Below, one piece after another: positions 1 to 6,352 of a DNA stretch of 16,461 nucleotides; positions within the stretch are counted from its first letter, which is position 1; each line of letters begins with the position of its first letter. Location of the stretch: the NCBI GenBank assembly GCA_934567745.1, contig CAKTJM010000025.1:1-16461 (forward strand). Direction: 5' to 3'. A program made the position numbers and the translations under genes. Source of the DNA: an uncultured Eubacteriales bacterium. GTDB lineage: Bacteria > Bacillota > Clostridia > Oscillospirales > Oscillospiraceae. Below the pieces are notes generated by a model, which did no database searches, was not told where the DNA came from, and worked only from the letters and a program-made list of their open reading frames with translations.

Positions 1-241
1 CGCCTGTCCCGTCCGCGGCAAGGCGGCGCGGGAGAAGATCCACCGCATCATGGAGGTCCAGGACCGCGACGACGTCAAGGCCCGCCAGCTGTGCGCGGAC
101 GGCACCTACCGACCCGTCCCCGGCGGCTCCGTCCCCATCGAGGCCCAGCAGGTCCTCATGGAGGACGCCATCGCCCACGCCCCCACCGGTGAAGGGCATC
201 GATCGCTCCTCGACCGGCTGCGGTCGCATTGGCGGCGGTGA
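1..241 (+). CDS. ppk1: Polyphosphate kinase 1, C-terminal end (partial)
   Basis: The window opens inside this gene; the frame starts at base 2 and stops at TGA 239-241, giving about 79 residues of the C-terminus. The signature is a short helix-strand segment followed by DDVKARQL and DGTYRPV, which matches the C-terminal phospholipase-D-like domain end of PPK1, where family members typically read 'xxVKARxLxxDGTY'. PPK1 makes and degrades inorganic polyphosphate from ATP at the membrane or in the cytosol. The catalytic histidines lie upstream, outside the window, so activity cannot be judged. A strong terminator follows 21 bases after the stop, so the gene ends its transcription unit here. The call rests on a short C-terminal motif only; another PPK-like protein is the main alternative. 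Confidence 0.75.
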   Translation, partial: ACPVRGKAAREKIHRIMEVQDRDDVKARQLCADGTYRPVPGGSVPIEAQQVLMEDAIAHAPTGEGHRSLLDRLRSHWRR

Positions 242-262
242 AAACACCACAGGACACGAAAC

Positions 263-309
263 GGACGACGCGCCAGCCCTGACACTGGCGCGTCGCCCGC
301 TCATTTTTT
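263..309 (+). terminator. Rho-independent terminator after ppk1
   Basis: A perfect 11-bp stem (266-276 with 285-295, CGACGCGCCAG and its complement) encloses an 8-base loop. The stem extends by two or three more pairs past one mismatch (262-264 with 297-299). A six-T run follows at 304-309. Confidence 0.9.
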
Positions 310-402
310 ATATAGAAGGCCGCGGGGGCGGCTCTCGTCGTTCGTCTGCCTCTTCTCGCTGTGCGCTGGCGGGCAGGGAGCCAGGGTCGATGCGTATCTT
401 CG

Positions 403-425
403 GTCCCCAGATGCACCGTGGGGAC
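403..425. other. Hairpin of unknown role
   Basis: GTCCCCA (403-409) pairs perfectly with TGGGGAC (419-425) across a 9-base loop. No T run follows on either strand, so it is not a normal terminator. It lies upstream of the promoter at 543-551 and could be a protein-binding dyad or a relic. Confidence 0.35.
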
Positions 426-459
426 ATATGAGCTGCCTTGTGGCTGAGCTATGAGCGAA

Positions 460-584
460 GGATACCGTGCCGACCTGGGATCGACCTGAAAAAAGCCGTG
501 AACAGACTGTGGATCTTTCCGGTGGCGCTTTTTCGCCGGGTCTGGTATACTATTTCAGGTCCATTCCAGCTCGCGCTGGTATCC
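460..584. promoter_or_regulatory. Inverted pair of tandem operator-like sites
   Basis: Arm 1 (460-491) and arm 2 (553-584, read on the minus strand) match at 25 of 32 positions, starting GGATACC and ending GACCTGAAA. Within arm 1 the hexamer GACCTG occurs twice, at 472-477 and 483-488, exactly 11 bases apart. Arm 2 has the matching pair GAGCTG/GACCTG, also 11 apart. Direct repeats one helical turn apart are the usual binding pattern for OmpR/PhoB-type response regulators. Such a regulator is encoded next, so autoregulation is the natural inference. Confidence 0.5.
543..551 (+). promoter_or_regulatory. Extended -10 promoter for the two-component operon
   Basis: TGGTATACT (TG at 543-544, TATACT at 546-551) is a good extended -10 element. 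The -35 position (around 522-528) has no consensus match, as expected for an extended -10 or an activator-dependent promoter. Transcription would start near 558, inside the right operator arm, about 53 bases before the response regulator start codon. Confidence 0.6.
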
Positions 585-610
585 TGACGGAAAGAATAGG
601 AGGGATGGAT

Positions 611-1288
611 ATGCGCATCCTCATCGCAGAAGACGAAGTCTCCATCGGCCGCGCCCTGAAGGTCCTGTTGGAGAAGGAACGATACACCGTGGACCTCGTC
701 CATAACGGCAACGACGCCGTGGACTACATCGAGGCCGCCCACTATGACGCCCTCGTGCTCGACATCATGATGCCCGGCCGGGACGGGATCGAGGTCCTCA
801 CCACCGTCCGCGCCCATGGCAACACCACGCCCGCCCTCTTCCTCACCGCCAAGGGGGAGATCGAGGACCGGGTGGCCGGGCTGGACGCCGGGGCCGACGA
901 CTACCTCCCCAAGCCCTTCGCCACGAGCGAGCTGCTCGCCCGCGTGCGGGCGCTCGTGCGGCGCAGCGACGCCTACGCCCCCAACGTCCTCAGCCTGGGG
1001 GACCTTGCTCTGGACTGCGGCCAGTACGTCCTCTCCACCGGGGGGCGCAGCGAGCGGTTGAACAACAAGGAGTTCCAGCTCATGGAGCTGTTCCTGCGCC
1101 ACCCGCGCCAGGTCTTCTCGTCCGAGCGGCTCATGGAGCACGTCTGGGGCTTCGACTCCGAGGCCGGGATCGACGTGGTGTGGACCTACATCGGCTTCCT
1201 GCGCAAGAAGCTCAAGCAGCTGGGCACGCGCGTCGAGATCCGCACCATCCGCGGTGCGGGCTACGCCCTGGAGGGCGGGACATGCTGA
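611..1288 (+). CDS. OmpR/PhoB-family response regulator
   Basis: Cytoplasmic DNA-binding response regulator of 225 residues, normal length for the family. The receiver domain (about 1-115) shows the acidic pocket E7/D8, the phosphoacceptor D51 in LVLDIMMPGRDG, T79 in FLTAKGE and K101 in the LPKPF turn. The C-terminal winged-helix domain (about 125-222) ends with the usual 'VDVVWTYIGxLRKKL...IRTIRGxGYxL' pattern, here with I for the first V. The start ATG at 611 is chosen because AGGAGG (598-603) lies 7 bases ahead of it; the in-frame ATG at 605 is only 1 base from that site. The stop overlaps the kinase start (ATGCTGA, 1282-1288), implying translational coupling. The target genes are unknown; inverted tandem repeats upstream suggest it controls its own promoter. 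Confidence 0.93.
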   Translation: MRILIAEDEVSIGRALKVLLEKERYTVDLVHNGNDAVDYIEAAHYDALVLDIMMPGRDGIEVLTTVRAHGNTTPALFLTAKGEIEDRVAGLDAGADDYLPKPFATSELLARVRALVRRSDAYAPNVLSLGDLALDCGQYVLSTGGRSERLNNKEFQLMELFLRHPRQVFSSERLMEHVWGFDSEAGIDVVWTYIGFLRKKLKQLGTRVEIRTIRGAGYALEGGTC

Positions 1289-2550
1289 AAAAGCTCCGCT
1301 GGCGCTTCGTCGGCGCCGCGATGGCCGCCTTCGCCATCGTCGTCATCGGGCTGCTGGTGCTGGTGGACCTCGCGAACCTCCGGTCCGTCACCGACCAGCT
1401 CGACCAGACGCTCGCCTCGCTCCAGGACGTCGCCCTCCAGGAGGGCCCGCCGCCCGATCAGGACCAGGAGCAGGAGCCGCCCACGGACCGGGTCCCCCCG
1501 CCCATCGGGCTGGACAAGTTCTCCCCGGAGTTCCGGTACATGGTCCGCTTCTTCACCGTCACCCTCGACAGCCGGGGCGCGCCCGTCAGCCAGGACCGCG
1601 ACTTCATCGCCTCCGTCTCCCACGAGGAGGCCGAGACCTTCGCCGTGCGCGCCAAGGCGGCGGGGCGGGACCACGGCTGGCTGGACGGCTATCGCTACCT
1701 CCTGCTGGAGAACGAGGACGGCAGCACGACCTGTCTCTTCCTAAACGCCGAGCGGGAGCAGAGCAGCCTGCGCTCCCTCCTCCTCGTCTCCTGCGCGGCG
1801 GCCGCGGGGAGCCTGGCGGTGGTGTTCCTGCTGGTGGTGGTCTTCTCCAGACGCGCCATCGCGCCCTACGTCCGGAACATCGAGACGCAGAAGCGCTTCA
1901 TCACCGACGCCGGGCACGAGCTGAAGACGCCGCTCACCTCCATCTCGGCCAGCGCGGACATCCTCGCCCTCGAGCACGAGGACGACGAGTGGGTGCAGAA
2001 CATCCAGGCCCAGTCGGCGCGGCTGGCCAAGCTGATCGCGGACCTGGTGACCCTCTCCCGCCTGGACGAGGAGAAGCCCTTCCCGGAGCGGACCGCGTTC
2101 TCCCTGAGCGACGCCGTGTGGGAGGTCAGCGAGCCGTTCACGGCCCTGGCCCGCGCCAAGGGGAAGACCTATGAGCAGCAGATCGAGGACGGCATCGAAC
2201 TGACGGGCGACCGGGCGGCCATCGCGCAGATGGTCTCGCTCCTACTCGACAACGCCGTGCGCTACGCCGATCCGGGCGGGACGATCCGCCTGGCCCTCCG
2301 CCGCAGCCACCGGCGCGTGGAGCTGGAGGTCTTCGACACCTGCACGATCGACGAGCGCGTGGACCTCTCGCGGCTCTTCGACCGGTTCTATCGGCCGGAC
2401 GCCTCCCACAACGCCTATACCGGTGGGACGGGGATCGGCCTGTCCATCGTCAAGGCGACCGTCGAGGCGCACGGCGGCACGATCCGCGCCGTCTGGCAGG
2501 CCGCCGGGCCGGACCGGCCTGGTGGGCTGAGCTTCCTCGTGCGGTTTTGA
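1282..2550 (+). CDS. Membrane sensor histidine kinase, partner of the response regulator
   Basis: 422-residue inner-membrane kinase. Transmembrane segments lie at about 9-29 and 164-188. The extracytoplasmic sensor region between them (about 30-163) contains an acidic Pro/Gln/Glu-rich stretch at about 54-73. No clear HAMP domain is visible: the second membrane segment runs almost directly into the dimerisation helix. The H box carries the phosphoacceptor H212 in DAGHELKTPL. The N box is DNAVRYADPGG and the G2 loop is TGGTGIGLSIVK. The G1 box, normally DxGxG, reads DTCTI, a degenerate form that also occurs in other Clostridia kinases. The signal sensed cannot be inferred. The gene starts inside the regulator stop codon, so the two proteins are co-translated. 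A hairpin follows at 2576-2604. Confidence 0.92.
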   Translation: MLKKLRWRFVGAAMAAFAIVVIGLLVLVDLANLRSVTDQLDQTLASLQDVALQEGPPPDQDQEQEPPTDRVPPPIGLDKFSPEFRYMVRFFTVTLDSRGAPVSQDRDFIASVSHEEAETFAVRAKAAGRDHGWLDGYRYLLLENEDGSTTCLFLNAEREQSSLRSLLLVSCAAAAGSLAVVFLLVVVFSRRAIAPYVRNIETQKRFITDAGHELKTPLTSISASADILALEHEDDEWVQNIQAQSARLAKLIADLVTLSRLDEEKPFPERTAFSLSDAVWEVSEPFTALARAKGKTYEQQIEDGIELTGDRAAIAQMVSLLLDNAVRYADPGGTIRLALRRSHRRVELEVFDTCTIDERVDLSRLFDRFYRPDASHNAYTGGTGIGLSIVKATVEAHGGTIRAVWQAAGPDRPGGLSFLVRF

Positions 2551-2575
2551 CCGGGCGGGACGGGAACGATACGAC

Positions 2576-2608
2576 AGGGGCGGGACCTATATGGTCCCGC
2601 CCCTTCCC
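2576..2608 (+). terminator. Hairpin terminator after the two-component operon
   Basis: A perfect 12-bp stem (AGGGGCGGGACC at 2576-2587 with 2593-2604) has a 5-base loop. The following tract TCCCTCTT is pyrimidine-rich but T-poor, so termination may be incomplete. Confidence 0.65.
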
Positions 2609-2610
2609 TC

Positions 2611-2639
2611 TTGCATCGGCCCCCGCGATGGTGTATCCT
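2611..2639 (+). promoter_or_regulatory. Promoter of the first LysR gene
   Basis: TTGCAT (2611-2616) and TATCCT (2634-2639) are separated by 17 bases. Expected transcription start is near 2646, about 68 bases before the LysR start codon. Confidence 0.6.
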
Positions 2640-2654
2640 AATGCGTATCAGGAT
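2635..2654. promoter_or_regulatory. Dyad over the LysR -10, candidate auto-operator
   Basis: ATCCT (2635-2639) and AGGAT (2650-2654) form an inverted repeat with a 10-base spacer. The left half overlaps the -10 hexamer. LysR proteins commonly repress their own gene from such a site; the match is short, so this is tentative. Confidence 0.35.
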
Positions 2655-2713
2655 GACGAAAACGGATGTCTCGGGTCCCACGGATCACGAGACCGGATAC
2701 AGGAGGGCCGACC

Positions 2714-3574
2714 ATGGACAGCAACCTGCTCAAATACCTGGCGTTCGTCCGGACCGTGGAGTGCGGGAGCTTCACCCGGGCGGCGGAGATGCTGAACTAT
2801 TCCCAGTCCGGCATCAGCCGCATGATCCGGGACCTAGAGGACGAGTGCCGCGTGACGCTGCTCGAACGCAGCCGGTCCGGTCTGCGGCTGACCTCCGAGG
2901 GGACGCGGCTCCTGCCGTATGCGAAGGAGCTGTGCGCCTGCTACCAGGCGTTCCGGGAGCAGGTGGACGACCTCAACGGCCTACAGTCCGGCCTGATCCG
3001 CATCGGGACCTTCTCCAGCGTGGCGACACACTGGCTGCCGCGGATGATCCGGGCGTTCCAGAAGGACCACCCGAACATCGACTACGAGCTGCTGCTGGGC
3101 GACTACACGGAGATCGAGGCCTGGATCGCCGAGGGGCGGGTGGACTGCGGCTTCCTGCGTCTGCCGACGCGGCACCCGTTCGAGACGATCCCCCTGGCAC
3201 AGGACGAGCTGATGGCCGTCCTGCCGGAGGACCATCCGCTGGCCGGGGCGGAGCGCGTCCCGCTGGCGGCGCTGTGCGAGGAGCCGTTCCTCCTGCTGGA
3301 GAAGGGCGGGAAGGCGGAGATCGCCGAGGTCTTCGCGCGCCGAGGGCTGACGCCGCGGGTGCGCTTCACGACCTGGGACGACTACGCGGTCATGTCTATG
3401 GTCGAGAGCGGGCTGGGGGTGAGCATCCTGCCGGAGCTGATCCTGCGCCGCATCCCCTACCGCATCGTCGCGAAGGGCCTGGACGTCCCGGCCTACCGCC
3501 GCATCGGCGTGGCGCTGGGGGACCACCCCTCGCTGGCGGTGAAGCGGTTCCTGGACTATCTGCCGTATCGATGA
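2714..3574 (+). CDS. LysR-family transcriptional regulator (first)
   Basis: 286 residues, normal LysR length. The N-terminal winged helix-turn-helix (about 4-62) has the family pattern FVRTVECGSFTRAAEMLNYS, then QSGISRMIRDLE and LTSEG. A periplasmic-binding-protein-like effector domain follows (about 90-286), starting near IRIGTFSSVATHWLP. ATG 2714 has AGGAGGG at 2701-2707, spaced 6 bases. The gene has its own promoter and ends 73 bp short of the convergent aminotransferase gene, sharing a bidirectional terminator with it. No divergent target gene lies next to it, because the gene upstream is the kinase on the same strand. The regulated genes and effector are unknown. Confidence 0.92.
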   Translation: MDSNLLKYLAFVRTVECGSFTRAAEMLNYSQSGISRMIRDLEDECRVTLLERSRSGLRLTSEGTRLLPYAKELCACYQAFREQVDDLNGLQSGLIRIGTFSSVATHWLPRMIRAFQKDHPNIDYELLLGDYTEIEAWIAEGRVDCGFLRLPTRHPFETIPLAQDELMAVLPEDHPLAGAERVPLAALCEEPFLLLEKGGKAEIAEVFARRGLTPRVRFTTWDDYAVMSMVESGLGVSILPELILRRIPYRIVAKGLDVPAYRRIGVALGDHPSLAVKRFLDYLPYR

Positions 3575-3622
3575 AAAGACAGCGTCGGTCCGGCCTCCAA
3601 CGGGAGGTCGGGCCGACGTTTT
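3574..3622. terminator. Bidirectional terminator between LysR and the aminotransferase
   Basis: A 16-bp stem with two G-T wobbles (3583-3598 with 3603-3618) closes on an AACG tetraloop. TTTT follows at 3619-3622 on the plus strand. AAAA at 3574-3577 gives a T run on the minus strand, so it can serve both convergent genes. Confidence 0.85.
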
Positions 3623-3647
3623 CAACATGATATCCGAGCGGCGATGC

Positions 3648-4808
3648 TCACTCCGCGCAGACCGCCTTGAGGACCGCGACGGCCTGGGCCAGCTCCTCCT
3701 GCGGGATGTCCAGCGCCGGGAGCAGGCGGACCTTGTCCGCCGCCGTCAGGCACAGCACGCCGCGCTCCTGGCAGGCGCGCACGACCTCGGCCGCGGGCTT
3801 GACGGTCTTCACCCCGATCATCAGGCCCATGCCGCTGACGCCCTCCACGCCCGCAGCGCCCGTCAGCTCGGAGAAGACGTAGGCGCTCTTCTCGCGGACC
3901 GCGGCGAGGAGGTCCTCGTCGATGCGGCTGAGGATGGAGATCGCCCCGGCGCAGCAGACCGGGTTGCCGCCAAAGGTCGAGCCGTGGTCGCCCGGCCCGA
4001 GGACGTCCTGGACCTTCTCGCCCAGCAGCGTCGCGCCCAGCGGCAGACCGCCGCCGAGACCCTTCGCCGTGCTCACGATGTCCGGCTGGACGCCGTAGTT
4101 CATATAGGAATACAGCGCGCCGCTGCGGCCGTTGCCCGCCTGCACCTCGTCGGTGATGAGCAGGATGTCGTGCTCCGCCGCGAAGGCGGCCACGCCCTGC
4201 ACGAAGGCCTCATCCAGCGCGATGACCCCGCCCTCGCCCTGGATGCACTCGATCATGATGGCCGCCGCCTTGTGCGAGAGCGCCTGGGCCTTGACGTCCT
4301 CCAGGTCGTTCGCCCGCGCGTGGACGAAGCCGGGCGTGAGCGGCTGGAACAGCTCGTGATAGTGCTCCTGCCCCGTCGCCGCGAGGGTGGTGAGGGTCCG
4401 GCCGTGGAAGCTGTTCCACAGGGTGACGATCGTGTAGTGGTCCGCGCCGTGGTGGTCCGCCGCGTACTTGCGCGCGACCTTGATCGCACACTCGTTCGCC
4501 TCCGCGCCGGAGTTGCTGAAGAAGACCTTCTTCAGACCGGTCCGCTCACAGAGCATCTGCGCCAGCGTGGCGCAGGGGGCCGTGTAGTACAGGTTCGACG
4601 TGTGCTGCACCAGGTCGAGCTGCGCCCGGACCGCCTGCTTCCACGCCTCGTCGCCGATGCCGAAGGCCGTCACGCCGATGCCGCTGCCCATGTCGATGTA
4701 GCGCTTGCCGTCCTCGTCCACCAGGATGGAGCCGTGGCCCGAGACCAGCGCCACCGGGTACCGTGCGTAGGTGTGCGCGACGTAGGTCTGATCCAGCTCT
4801 TTCATCAT
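3648..4808 (-). CDS. argD: Acetylornithine-type aminotransferase (PLP, class III)
   Basis: Cytoplasmic PLP enzyme of about 386 residues. Visible family marks are the phosphate-binding SNSGAEANE, the cofactor aspartate in ITDEVQAGNGRSG (about D220) and the Schiff-base lysine in STAKGLGGGLPLGA (about K249). This wording is closest to ArgD (N-acetylornithine plus 2-oxoglutarate to the semialdehyde and glutamate), though succinyl-ornithine, diaminopimelate-pathway or GABA/ornithine substrates are possible. The frame opens at 4835, but its first codons contain the AAAGGAG ribosome binding site itself (4818-4824), so I place the start at ATG 4808 (next ATG 4805). It has its own strong promoter. No other arginine gene is in the window, so the pathway role is inferred from the family only. 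Confidence 0.85.
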   Translation of the reverse strand: MMKELDQTYVAHTYARYPVALVSGHGSILVDEDGKRYIDMGSGIGVTAFGIGDEAWKQAVRAQLDLVQHTSNLYYTAPCATLAQMLCERTGLKKVFFSNSGAEANECAIKVARKYAADHHGADHYTIVTLWNSFHGRTLTTLAATGQEHYHELFQPLTPGFVHARANDLEDVKAQALSHKAAAIMIECIQGEGGVIALDEAFVQGVAAFAAEHDILLITDEVQAGNGRSGALYSYMNYGVQPDIVSTAKGLGGGLPLGATLLGEKVQDVLGPGDHGSTFGGNPVCCAGAISILSRIDEDLLAAVREKSAYVFSELTGAAGVEGVSGMGLMIGVKTVKPAAEVVRACQERGVLCLTAADKVRLLPALDIPQEELAQAVAVLKAVCAE

Positions 4809-4873
4809 ATCGACCATCTCCTTTATTCGATCCACGCCCTTTCGAGCGTATAGTTATCCGTCTTGTTTTGTTG

Positions 4874-4901
4874 ATTATACATCTTTATCCACGAAATGCA
4901 A
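4874..4901 (-). promoter_or_regulatory. Strong sigma-70-type promoter for the aminotransferase gene
   Basis: On the minus strand, TTGCAT (4901-4896) and a perfect TATAAT (4879-4874) are separated by 16 bases, with TG directly before the -10. The leader from about 4867 to the start at 4808 is some 60 bases. Confidence 0.8.
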
Positions 4902-4997
4902 GCCCAGCGGGCCGCTCCGCCGCTTTTTCTCCCCATTGGATGGATCAGCATGCGGGCAAGCGCTCCGATCTGCATCTTTTTCACAGCAAGATGTCAC

Positions 4998-5020
4998 TCA
5001 CGAGATACCTTTTCTCGTGA
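4998..5020. promoter_or_regulatory. Perfect 8-bp inverted repeat in the divergent region
   Basis: TCACGAGA (4998-5005) and TCTCGTGA (5013-5020) are exact inverted copies with a 7-base spacer. No T run follows on either strand. It lies about 95 bases from the -35 elements of both divergent promoters, so a shared regulator site is plausible. Confidence 0.45.
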
Positions 5021-5113
5021 AAATTGCAGAACAACCGATCTCCCCCCTCCTTTTCTTCGCTTGTCGATGGCTTGTCTGTCACTTCTTGGGTCTAAGACGC
5101 AGTTTCTCGCGAC

Positions 5114-5142
5114 TTGACAGCTCCGTTCGGGGCGAGTATGAT
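5114..5142 (+). promoter_or_regulatory. Near-consensus promoter for the M20 peptidase gene
   Basis: TTGACA (5114-5119) and TATGAT (5137-5142) are 17 bases apart. Transcription would start near 5149, only about 26 bases before the start codon. Confidence 0.85.
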
Positions 5143-5174
5143 GGAGCATATCTCAAGAGAGAGCAGGTGCTGTG

Positions 5175-6287
5175 ATGATCGACCGAGACAGACTGACCGC
5201 GCGCTTTTTGGCGCTGACCGCGATCGACGCCCCCTCCCGGGGCGAGGCCGCCCTGTGCCGACGGCTGAAGGAGGAGCTGACCGCCCTGGGGCTGACGCCC
5301 GAGGAGGACGGGACCGCCGAGCGGATCGGCGGCACCGCCGGGAACCTCTACACCTGGGTGCCGGGGACGCGCGACCTCCCGCCGCTCCTGCTCTCGGCAC
5401 ACATGGACACCGTCGAGCCGTCCCGCGGGAAGCGGGCCGTGCTCCATCCCGACGGCAGGATCTCCTCCGACGGGACGACGGTCCTCGGGGCCGACGATGT
5501 CTCCGGGCTCTGCGCGATCCTGGAGGCCCTCACCTCGGTCCGGGAGGGCGGCGCGGCCCACCGCCCCGTCGAGATCCTCTTCGACGCCGCTGAGGAGACC
5601 TACTGCACCGGCATCCAGTGCTTCGACTTCGCCCGACTGCGGTCGCGGGAATGCTACGTCTTCGACCTGAGCGGCCCGGTCGGCAGCGCGGCGCATCGGG
5701 CCCCGTCCATCGTCTCGTTCCGGGCAGAGTTCCGGGGCCGGTCCGCCCACGCGGCCTTCGCCCCCGAGACGGGGATCCACGCCATCAAGGCCGCGGCGCA
5801 GGCCGTGGCCGCCGTCCCCTGCGGCCGCGTCTGGGACACGACCGTCAACGTCGGGACGATCGCGGGCGGCACCGCGACCAACATCGTCCCCAACCTCTGC
5901 ACCGTGACGGGGGAGATCCGGAGCTTCCACGACGCCAGCGCCCAGGCGGCGCTCGCGCAGCTCCGGGAGACGATGGAGCGGGCCGCGGCGGACCACGGCG
6001 CGGCCGTGACGGTCACGTCCGAGGTCCTGTGCCGCGCCTATCGGACCGATCCGGACGGACCGGCCGCCGCACGGTTCCGCGCGGCGTGCGCGGCGGTCGG
6101 GCTGACGCCGACGCTGGTGGAGACCTACGGTGGGAGCGACAACAACCACTTCGCCCAGCACGGCGTCGCCGGTCTGGTCGTGGCCAGCGGGATGGAGGAC
6201 TGCCACAGCTGCCGGGAGCACACCAGCGTGCAGGAGCTGGAGCGCGCCGCCCGGCTGGCCGAGGCGCTGATCCTGTCGGAACGTTGA
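5175..6287 (+). CDS. M20-family zinc peptidase, PepT-like
   Basis: Cytoplasmic dizinc amino-/tripeptidase-like enzyme, 370 residues. Metal and catalytic residues are visible in order: H76 and D78 in SAHMDTVEP, bridging D107 in VLGADDVSG, the general base and ligand E140/E141 in DAAEETYCTG, D164, and H349 in CREHTSVQE. The lid/dimerisation domain is marked by GRSAHAAF at about 188-195. The 'LGADDxSGxxAILEAL' wording fits the PepT/PepT2-like branch better than ArgE or DapE, but M20 substrates cannot be fixed from motifs. The frame also allows GTG at 5172; I prefer ATG 5175, 7 bases after GCAGG (5163-5167). It stands alone with its own promoter and a terminator shared with the convergent ClC gene. 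Confidence 0.88.
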   Translation: MIDRDRLTARFLALTAIDAPSRGEAALCRRLKEELTALGLTPEEDGTAERIGGTAGNLYTWVPGTRDLPPLLLSAHMDTVEPSRGKRAVLHPDGRISSDGTTVLGADDVSGLCAILEALTSVREGGAAHRPVEILFDAAEETYCTGIQCFDFARLRSRECYVFDLSGPVGSAAHRAPSIVSFRAEFRGRSAHAAFAPETGIHAIKAAAQAVAAVPCGRVWDTTVNVGTIAGGTATNIVPNLCTVTGEIRSFHDASAQAALAQLRETMERAAADHGAAVTVTSEVLCRAYRTDPDGPAAARFRAACAAVGLTPTLVETYGGSDNNHFAQHGVAGLVVASGMEDCHSCREHTSVQELERAARLAEALILSER

Positions 6288-6296
6288 ATCGATGCG

Positions 6297-6338
6297 AAAG
6301 GCCCGGGGCACTTCGTTCAGAAGTGCCCCGGGCCTTTT
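6297..6338. terminator. Bidirectional terminator between the peptidase and the ClC gene
   Basis: A perfect 17-bp stem (AAAGGCCCGGGGCACTT, 6297-6313, with 6321-6337) has a 7-base loop. TTTT ends it on the plus side, and the AAA on the left gives Ts for the minus strand. Confidence 0.93.
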
Positions 6339-6352
6339 ATCCATATAGGGCC

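Larger units (their letters stand above)
310..610. other. Intergenic regulatory region upstream of the response regulator
   Basis: About 300 bases without a supported gene. The left part (310-400) holds nothing I recognise. A hairpin follows at 403-425, then two inverted imperfect repeat arms at 460-491 and 553-584 on either side of an extended -10 promoter, then the AGGAGG ribosome binding site at 598-603. Short open frames here are shadows: both strands happen to read 'FRSIPxRxGIL' because the two repeat arms are inverted copies. Confidence 0.6.
4809..5174. other. AT-richer divergent intergenic region
   Basis: About 366 bases between two divergent genes, visibly lower in GC than the rest of the window. 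It holds the minus-strand promoter at 4874-4901, a dyad at 4998-5020 and the plus-strand promoter at 5114-5142. A short GC hairpin followed by five Ts (AGCGG/CCGCT, about 4906-4929) reads like a weak plus-strand terminator with no gene before it. I see no credible gene here. Confidence 0.6.

Noticed and set aside
449..1141. Long minus-strand frame over the response regulator
   Set aside because: Shadow of the regulator gene; its FRSIP segment arises from the inverted repeat arms, not from a protein.
3627..4853. 408-residue open frame on the plus strand
   Set aside because: Antisense to the aminotransferase, whose catalytic motifs are intact; the plus-strand product has no recognisable domain.
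4906..4929. Plus-strand hairpin followed by five Ts, read as a terminator
   Set aside because: Only a 5-bp stem, and no gene runs into it on that strand; it lies upstream of the divergent minus-strand promoter.
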